A program made the position numbers and the translations under genes. DNA of 13,450 nucleotides from Geobacter sp. (GTDB lineage Bacteria; Desulfobacterota; Desulfuromonadia; Geobacterales; Geobacteraceae). Under the pieces are notes generated by a model. That model saw only the letters and a program-made list of their open reading frames with translations, ran no database searches and was not told the origin of the DNA. Positions 7,180 to 13,450 of the stretch are shown piece by piece. Numbering within the stretch: position 1 is the stretch's first letter; each line of letters opens with the position of its first letter. The DNA is taken from contig RPRC01000179.1 of the NCBI GenBank assembly GCA_003857395.1, forward strand, positions 1 through 13,450. Direction: 5' to 3'.

Positions 7180-7662
7180 CTAACGAATTTCCCGACCTGG
7201 AGTGACGAAAGAAATCCCCAGGCCGGAGTAAGCACCGATATTGACACACTCAATGATGGGCGCGGAAACCTCCTTATCAGCCCCCCATCGGACCAGGAAA
7301 CTGGTGCTGAAGCCGCCACTGGTGTCCTTTTCCTTGATAAAAATGCTCGTGGATGCCAGCGGCCCCAGAACAACGGTTTTTGGAAGCATGCGCCTGATCA
7401 GTCGGCCTGTCGATGCATAGTAATCGGCAGCGACAATCCTGATCGAATTTCTCAGGTCGGTGTTGCGAATACTCAGGGTACTGGCGAGGTTCACCGGAAC
7501 CGCCCGATCACCGGTATAGGCCATGGAATAGACCGGCACATAAAGTGTACCGCCTCGAGAAGGCGCATCCAGGCAAAATCCGGGCCTCGAAAACATGGAC
7601 AGTACAACGAAACAGGTCAGTCCCGCTGCAACCATGAACAGCATCGACTTGATTCTCAGCAT
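7180..7662 (-). CDS. Secreted DUF3124 protein
   Basis: This 160-residue protein starts with a signal peptide: LRIKS, a hydrophobic core from about residue 7 to 24, and probable cleavage near residue 30. The mature part matches DUF3124: LYVPVYS, TLSIRNTD, a DYYASTGRLIRR stretch, and FLVRWGADKEVSAPIIECVNIG. It is rich in beta strands and should sit in the periplasm. One Cys lies at the signal-peptide end (FCLDA), but no lipobox is convincing. The function of the family is unknown. The start is the ATG at 7662, with a strong AAAGGAGGAGAAGCC before it. It is the first gene of the operon with the antiporter, which hints at a periplasmic partner or accessory for ion transport; this is inference from position alone. 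Confidence 0.82.
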   Translation of the reverse strand: MLRIKSMLFMVAAGLTCFVVLSMFSRPGFCLDAPSRGGTLYVPVYSMAYTGDRAVPVNLASTLSIRNTDLRNSIRIVAADYYASTGRLIRRMLPKTVVLGPLASTSIFIKEKDTSGGFSTSFLVRWGADKEVSAPIIECVNIGAYSGLGISFVTPGREIR

Positions 7663-7709
7663 GGCTTCTCCTCCTTTCGGTAATTCAAGAACGCGGCTTT
7701 CTACTCCCT

Positions 7710-7738
7710 ACTCTAAGGGATAGCTGCTGGTGCGTCAA
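7710..7738 (-). promoter_or_regulatory. Candidate sigma-70 promoter for the DUF3124-antiporter operon
   Basis: On the minus strand TTGACG (7733-7738), 17 bases, then TAGAGT (7710-7715). The -35 matches five of six bases and the -10 four of six. It lies 48 bases before the start codon at 7662 and downstream of the katG terminator, where a promoter for a separate operon is expected. Confidence 0.45.
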
Positions 7739-7787
7739 ACCGAATATTGAAGTAACGTGTCACTTTACGGCTATTTTCGGCTCATTC

Positions 7788-7819
7788 TCAAAAAAAAGAC
7801 ACCCAGGTGGGTGTCTTTT
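7788..7819 (-). terminator. Rho-independent terminator after katG
   Basis: The perfect 11-bp stem AAAAGACACCC (7794-7804) / GGGTGTCTTTT (7809-7819) has a four-base loop. On the minus strand it is followed by a run of T (complement of the A-run up to 7797). It lies 55 bases past the katG stop and separates katG from the DUF3124 operon. The plus strand also has four T after the stem. Confidence 0.88.
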
Positions 7820-7873
7820 CAATAAAGCCCCTGAACAAATGAGGGCGTAAATTACTCTCAGATCACAGTACGA

Positions 7874-10189
<2,316 letters not shown>

Positions 10190-10266
10190 TCATTTCTCAA
10201 CGTGCTCGTTTCGTCGTTTCGTAGCGTCTGCCAGTCTGGCCTCCGTGTTAACAATACTTGGGTGTT

Positions 10267-10695
10267 TCACAAATCTTCCCGGTACCATCCCGACAGTTGG
10301 GGCTGGAAGACATTGTCAATGATATGAATGAGGCCGTTGCTGCACTCAATGTCGGTAGTGACGAATTTGCCGTTATCGACCACAATCTCCCCTTCATCCA
10401 TTTCCACAGTAAGGTACTTGCCGGTCTCATTTTCGAGTTTCCCCGAAATCATCTCGTGGATTTCCTTGAAGGAATGCGTCCCCGCAACCAGGTGATAGGT
10501 GAGGGTGTCCGAGAGATTCTTCGGGTCAAGAACGGTTTTTGCGATGTTCATCCTGATAAAGGCATCATCGTTGGGTGCAAACAGGGTGTAGGGACCGGAA
10601 TCCTTCAACCTTTCCACAAGATTCGCCTTTTCAAGCAAGGATGCCAGAGTGCTCAACGATGCATCGGACTTGATGGTTTCCATGATATCTTTCAT
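10267..10695 (-). CDS. Single-domain fasciclin (FAS1) protein without signal peptide
   Basis: This 142-residue protein is a single FAS1 domain. The H1 motif appears as YTLFAPNDDAF (residues 36-46), the YH motif as TYHLVAG, and the H2 end as GLIHIIDNVFQP. FAS1 domains mediate adhesion or protein contacts and are usually exported, but this one starts directly with MKDIMETIKSDASLSTL, with no hydrophobic segment. It should therefore stay in the cytoplasm unless it leaves by another route. The start is the ATG at 10695, with AAGGAGGTACGT ahead. It sits between perR and katG, with its own promoter-like sequence and a partial PerR-type box upstream, which suggests induction by peroxide or metal stress. 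Its role there is unknown. Confidence 0.88.
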   Translation of the reverse strand: MKDIMETIKSDASLSTLASLLEKANLVERLKDSGPYTLFAPNDDAFIRMNIAKTVLDPKNLSDTLTYHLVAGTHSFKEIHEMISGKLENETGKYLTVEMDEGEIVVDNGKFVTTDIECSNGLIHIIDNVFQPQLSGWYREDL

Positions 10696-10746
10696 ACGTA
10701 CCTCCTTTTCTTTGGTGGAATTCCAGCGATTTTATGTTTAGAAAAT

Positions 10747-10774
10747 ACCATACTATTCTTTCGCAGAAAGTCAA
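10747..10774 (-). promoter_or_regulatory. Sigma-70 promoter for the FAS1 (and perhaps katG) gene
   Basis: On the minus strand TTGACT (10769-10774), 16 bases, then TATGGT (10747-10752). The -35 matches five of six bases and the -10 four of six. It ends about 50 bases before the FAS1 start codon. Confidence 0.5.
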
Positions 10775-10781
10775 TAGTTAC

Positions 10782-10796
10782 AAATAATAGTTATCG
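10782..10796 (-). promoter_or_regulatory. Partial PerR/Fur-like box upstream of the FAS1 promoter
   Basis: On the minus strand CGATAACTATTATTT has the core ATAA-N2-ATTAT of the PerR box TTATAATNATTATAA, with mismatches at the outer positions. It lies just upstream of the -35 and overlaps a direct repeat of AACTATT. An upstream position is less usual for a repressor, so the site is tentative. Confidence 0.35.
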
Positions 10797-10821
10797 ATAA
10801 GGAAGTAAAATTTTTATCGAT

Positions 10822-11286
10822 TCAGGACTTGTGCTGGCATTCGGGACACAATCCGAAAAAATCGAGCCGGTGAAATGAAATAGTATATCCGGTTTTTTTC
10901 TTCATCTCTTCACTGAGCTGATCAACACTGGCAATTTCCGGATCCAGGATTTTTCGACACTTCATACAAATTGCATGAGGATGAGGATAAGGCCTGTTGC
11001 CGTCATAACGGTTGCTGCCATCGGGAAATCCCAGTTCAAGTACCTCGTTCAACTCCTTGAGCATTGCAATGGTCTTGTATACCGTAGCGATGCTGGTGGT
11101 CGGAAACTTGTTCCTGACTTCGGTATAGATTTCATCAACACTGGGGTGCTCCTCGCTGCCGGACAGAATTGATAGAATGGCAAGACGCTGAGGGGTGAGG
11201 CGGAAATCCCGTGCCTTTAACTTCGCTAGCATCTGCGCCAGACGTACTTCTTTCTGTTTTGCCTGTTCAGTAACTTTCAAGATCAC
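10822..11286 (-). CDS. perR: Fur-family peroxide-stress regulator, PerR type
   Basis: This 154-residue repressor has an N-terminal winged helix (RLTPQRLAILSIL, HPSVDEIY, TSIATVYKTI) and a C-terminal metal-binding dimerisation domain. Aligned by eye with Bacillus PerR, all five regulatory-metal ligands are kept: H47, D95 (RYDGN), H102, H104 (HPHAIC) and D115 (KILDP). The Asp at the last position is typical of PerR rather than Fur or Zur. The structural zinc cysteines are C107/C110 and C147/C150. In PerR the iron-bound form oxidises its His ligands on contact with peroxide and releases DNA. The adjacent katG agrees with this role. The start is taken as the GTG at 11286, with only a weak ribosome site; a nearby TTG two codons later, or the ATG at residue 19, are alternatives. 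A box next to its own promoter suggests autoregulation. Confidence 0.85.
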   Translation of the reverse strand: MILKVTEQAKQKEVRLAQMLAKLKARDFRLTPQRLAILSILSGSEEHPSVDEIYTEVRNKFPTTSIATVYKTIAMLKELNEVLELGFPDGSNRYDGNRPYPHPHAICMKCRKILDPEIASVDQLSEEMKKKTGYTISFHRLDFFGLCPECQHKS

Positions 11287-11314
11287 ACCCGAGTTAAGGA
11301 TCCTAATTATTTAT

Positions 11315-11329
11315 GGATAATCGTTATTA
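11315..11329. promoter_or_regulatory. PerR/Fur-like operator at the perR promoter
   Basis: GGATAATCGTTATTA on the plus strand matches the PerR box TTATAATNATTATAA at 10 of the 14 defined bases and contains the dyad ATAA-TCG-TTAT. It begins directly next to the -10 element, near the expected transcription start, and lies 28 bases before the perR start codon. Bound repressor there would block transcription. Confidence 0.55.
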
Positions 11330-11357
11330 ATAGTATATGTTTTTTTACACTTGTCAA
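11330..11357 (-). promoter_or_regulatory. Sigma-70 promoter for perR
   Basis: On the minus strand a perfect TTGACA (11352-11357) is followed after 16 bases by TACTAT (11330-11335), with an A-rich spacer. It lies about 45 bases upstream of the perR start codon. Confidence 0.55.
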
Positions 11358-11450
11358 GTAAGCTATTTCATGACCCCTGGTTGTAACAGATCTGAGTTCG
11401 GAAGAGCTGACACAAGGTTCACAGACACTGAAAACTCCTCAGCACATGAA

Positions 11451-11786
11451 TCAGCGATCGGTCTTGTCCAGAAAACGGGCGGCAACCTCGACGCACTGCA
11501 GGCAACTGATGAGGTTCTGTGCCCGAATCTCGCGACACTGCTCTGAGCCGGCCACTTCGACAAAAGACTTGCGGACAGACTCTTTCTTTTCTGGATCGTC
11601 AAGCAGACGCAACGCAGAATGGAGGGCTCCGCAGGTACCGTTATCGGCCTTGCCGCCGCCCAGCTTGCGGGCGGCGCTGATTTCATCAGAGGAAATATCA
11701 TTTCGCTCCTTAAAGGCCTTCAGAATGCTTTGGGCGCAATTGAGCCGCTCGTTTGTATAGGAATGGACAGCTGATCTAACCGGCAT
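11451..11786 (-). CDS. C_GCAxxG_C_C family putative redox protein
   Basis: This 111-residue protein carries the family's spaced cysteines: C17 in NCAQSILKAF, C52 in GTCGALHSAL after a KLGGGK turn, C84 in QCREI, and the pair C95/C98 in SCLQCVEVAARFL. Members are small helical cytoplasmic proteins thought to be redox or metal related, often lying near oxidoreductases; the exact function is unknown. Here the Gly usually found after CGAL is Ser (CGALHS). The start is the ATG at 11786, with AGGAGAG ahead. It lies between the DUF364 gene (160 bases upstream) and perR (164 bases downstream), with an AT-rich, dyad-filled region before it, so it probably has its own promoter. The neighbouring PerR-KatG block makes a redox role reasonable, but this is inference. 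Confidence 0.8.
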   Translation of the reverse strand: MPVRSAVHSYTNERLNCAQSILKAFKERNDISSDEISAARKLGGGKADNGTCGALHSALRLLDDPEKKESVRKSFVEVAGSEQCREIRAQNLISCLQCVEVAARFLDKTDR

Positions 11787-11830
11787 AATGTTACTCTCCT
11801 GTACTATTTAAATATTCAGTATTTAATATA

Positions 11831-11892
11831 TATCATAATCAACATGGTAATGATAGCCATTTTTGTGACAAAAAGTATTTGCAAAATTTGCA
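11831..11892. promoter_or_regulatory. Cluster of dyads upstream of the C_GCAxxG_C_C gene
   Basis: Three inverted repeats fall within about 60 bases. They are TATCAT / ATGATA (11831-11836 and 11850-11855), a perfect 7-1-7 palindrome TTTTTGT-G-ACAAAAA (11860-11874), and TGCAAA-A-TTTGCA (starting at about 11880). On the minus strand a possible -35 TTGTCA overlaps the second dyad, with TACCAT 16 bases on. The regulator is unknown; Fur-family operators also use 7-1-7 dyads, but the bases here do not match Fur or PerR. Confidence 0.4.
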
Positions 11893-11946
11893 TCAGCATG
11901 TTCCTCATTGCCACATCACATGCCACAGACGCCGGGGCCGCCCTGC

Positions 11947-12705
11947 TCAGCCATTGACAAGAACCGTTTCAAAATCAAGGTTCGGTTTCATCAGCATCGT
12001 CCCGCCACCCTCGGAAACAACACGCAGCAAGGCTTCGGCATTATGCACCCGCGATCCCGCAACATGGGTTACCGGAGTCCCTGTAAAAGCATCGGGGCAC
12101 AGGGGCGACGATGGCCCGAGCAGGACGACGGCTCGCGGCTGCCCCAGTCCGGCAAGTACCTCGTCACAGGTACCGTTGATCAGTGATGTTCCGGTAACAA
12201 TGGCAACGGTGCACTGCGTCATGGCCTCACGTCCCTGTTCCGGGGTAAGCGTATCGCCATGATGCGAATTCAGCTCAAGGACATCAAAGCGGCAGCCGAT
12301 TTTCCGTATCTGGGCGACAATCGGCGCAAAGTAGCCGATCATGACCACGCGGTCTTCCGGGGTGATGCCGAGCGTGGCGATGACTTCGTCCCGTGAGGTG
12401 GGCGGAGACGGCAGTGAGGCGAGCAGGGCATTCGCTGTGGCAAGGCCGACAGTCCTGGCCATGGCCGAGCTCTCATTCGCCAGCATTCTCAGGAGTTCGC
12501 CGGCCGGACGGCCCGTCAAAGTTCCCGCTTCTTTGAAATGCGTGCAGCAGGCAGCATCCGACTTCGCTGTCCAGGCCACACCGGCATGTCCGCTTTGCAG
12601 CTGCACGGCAGTGTAGCCGAGCCCGATGCGCACATCAGTGACAACAGCAACCCCCGCCTGGGGTTCCAACAAATCAACCAACCGCTTCTGAATCGTTAAC
12701 GTCAT
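11947..12705 (-). CDS. DUF4213/DUF364 domain protein (putative heavy-metal chelation family)
   Basis: This 252-residue protein has an N-terminal DUF4213 domain (about residues 1-90, an enolase-N-like fold in the family) and a C-terminal Rossmann-like DUF364 domain (about 95-245). Typical stretches are the GITPEDRVVMIGYFAPIV turn, FDVLELN, VAIVTGTSLINGT and RAVVLLGPSSPLCPDAF. Structures in this family led to the label putative heavy-metal chelation, and some members sit with metal or cofactor genes; no reaction is established. C53 and C54 (DAACC) and a His in HHGD could be metal ligands, but this is a guess. The start is the ATG at 12705, with GAGG ahead. It begins 27 bases after the stop of the radical SAM gene on the same strand, so the two are one operon. 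No terminator is visible after it. Confidence 0.82.
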   Translation of the reverse strand: MTLTIQKRLVDLLEPQAGVAVVTDVRIGLGYTAVQLQSGHAGVAWTAKSDAACCTHFKEAGTLTGRPAGELLRMLANESSAMARTVGLATANALLASLPSPPTSRDEVIATLGITPEDRVVMIGYFAPIVAQIRKIGCRFDVLELNSHHGDTLTPEQGREAMTQCTVAIVTGTSLINGTCDEVLAGLGQPRAVVLLGPSSPLCPDAFTGTPVTHVAGSRVHNAEALLRVVSEGGGTMLMKPNLDFETVLVNG

Positions 12706-12732
12706 CTTGTCCCTCGCTTTTTTTTGGAGTAA

Positions 12733-13450
12733 TTACATTTTATCTCGCGTGAAATTTTTAAGATAAAACCTTTCGCCCTGGTACTCAGACTCAACAAGGT
12801 GTCCGGCAGCGATCAATTTCAAGATGATCGACCAATCGCTCCCTACCCTTTCAAGCAAAGCCCGAACGGCATCCTCTCTCATGGGATGAACCGACGTGAT
12901 CGCCAGCAGATCCTCTGCCACATCTCCCAAGCTGGAAAATGCCGTACCCTCGTATTCCGCCAACAGCTCCACCTCGATACCGCTGCCGTGCAGCACCTGA
13001 TAGGCCCGGTTGAGACAATCTTTCTCCGGGATTGCCACCCACCGTTCCGCCGGAGGACGCGTTGGCAGGGAAAGATAGGCTCGCACAGGTTTCAAACGGG
13101 CAAGAAAACGCCCAAGCAATTCCAGATCAGCTTCCGAATCGTTTTCATTCCTGACCAGCATCGTCTCGGTTACCAGTTCGCCCCGGAACAGGTCGGCAAA
13201 AGCACGCATGCCATCCAAAACGACGGAAAGACGAAGTTTTCCATGAGGCCTGTCCAGTTTACGCCAAACATCCTCCCGCAGCGAATCGACCTTCAGGGAT
13301 ACCCAGTCGGCCTTCGCGAGATCATCCCGCACATCCTCCCGCCAGAGAAGCGACGCGTTGGTTATCACCGCAATCGGTAGGCCGAAAGGTTTCAGGAGGT
13401 CGATTGTTCGGCCGAGATTACTGTCCAGTGTCGACTCGCCGTTCGGGACA
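12733..13450 (-). CDS. Radical SAM protein (COG0731/TYW1-like), 5' end outside the window
   Basis: This is the C-terminal two thirds or so of a radical SAM enzyme. The frame is open to the right edge and begins VPNGESTLD, the GE-x-T motif that helps bind S-adenosylmethionine. Next come FGLPIAVITNASLLWR and the AD-WVSLKVD strand typical of COG0731 proteins related to wyosine-base enzymes and other Fe-S oxidoreductases. The CxxxCxxC cluster motif must lie beyond the edge. The GTG at 13368 is an internal Val, not a start. The last 60 residues (ITSVHPMREDAVRALLERVGSDWSIILKLIAAG) look like a winged-helix tail, a variation seen in this family. The substrate is unknown. The DUF364 gene follows 27 bases later, so the pair may act on the same metal- or cofactor-linked task. 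Confidence 0.85.
   Translation of the reverse strand, partial: VPNGESTLDSNLGRTIDLLKPFGLPIAVITNASLLWREDVRDDLAKADWVSLKVDSLREDVWRKLDRPHGKLRLSVVLDGMRAFADLFRGELVTETMLVRNENDSEADLELLGRFLARLKPVRAYLSLPTRPPAERWVAIPEKDCLNRAYQVLHGSGIEVELLAEYEGTAFSSLGDVAEDLLAITSVHPMREDAVRALLERVGSDWSIILKLIAAGHLVESEYQGERFYLKNFTRDKM

Noticed and set aside
6826..7683. A 285-codon plus-strand frame opposite the antiporter and DUF3124 genes
   Set aside because: It spans two real genes antisense, is low in hydrophobic residues and rich in Gln, His and Asn, and resembles no protein family.
10230..10240. Palindrome GCCAG-T-CTGGC between the FAS1 and katG genes as a terminator
   Set aside because: The stem is only five base pairs and no T-run follows on either strand.
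13366..13368. GTG as the start of the radical SAM gene
   Set aside because: The frame continues upstream to the edge with VPNGESTLD and other family motifs, so this codon is an internal Val.

Overview
The window looks like a chromosomal segment of a Geobacter-type bacterium (Desulfuromonadales). This placement is an inference. It rests on moderate GC, a PAS domain carrying a C-x15-C-x3-C pattern, and the mix of PilZ, CheX, DUF3124, YjbQ, DUF364 and PerR/KatG genes. No rRNA, tRNA, CRISPR array, insertion sequence or phage gene was seen. Coding density is high, and the longest stretch without a gene is about 230 bases.

Left end (1-2460): a PilZ-domain protein cut by the left edge (+), a bidirectional terminator, a YchF/OLA1-like GTPase homologue with degenerate nucleotide-binding motifs (-), and a stand-alone CheX-like chemotaxis phosphatase (+). 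The CheX gene has a good sigma-28 (FliA) type promoter in front of it. A strong hairpin separates it from the next block. From about 2470 to the right edge every gene lies on the minus strand.

Middle (2470-7820), in transcription order from high to low coordinates: a secreted DUF3124 protein, a 660-residue CPA2/KefB-type cation:proton antiporter with a cytoplasmic RCK (TrkA-N/TrkA-C) module, a YjbQ/UPF0047 protein, a PAS-GGDEF diguanylate cyclase and mannose-1-phosphate guanylyltransferase. The first three are closely spaced (12 and 43 bases) and probably form one operon. The last two are more loosely attached.

Oxidative-stress block (7790-11360): perR, a one-domain fasciclin (FAS1) protein without a signal peptide, and catalase-peroxidase katG, followed by an intrinsic terminator. 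The regulator keeps all five PerR-type metal ligands and both zinc CxxC pairs. Its promoter carries a PerR/Fur-like box next to the -10, and a second, partial box lies upstream of the FAS1 promoter. This fits an autoregulated peroxide-response locus.

Right end (11451-13450): a small five-cysteine protein of the C_GCAxxG_C_C family, preceded by an AT-rich region with several dyads. Then comes a DUF4213/DUF364 protein, 27 bases downstream of a radical SAM protein of the COG0731/TYW1-like type, which runs off the right edge. The best candidates for new biology are the PerR-FAS1-KatG arrangement, the motif-degenerate YchF paralogue, the sigma-28 promoter on an orphan cheX, and the radical SAM + DUF364 pair.
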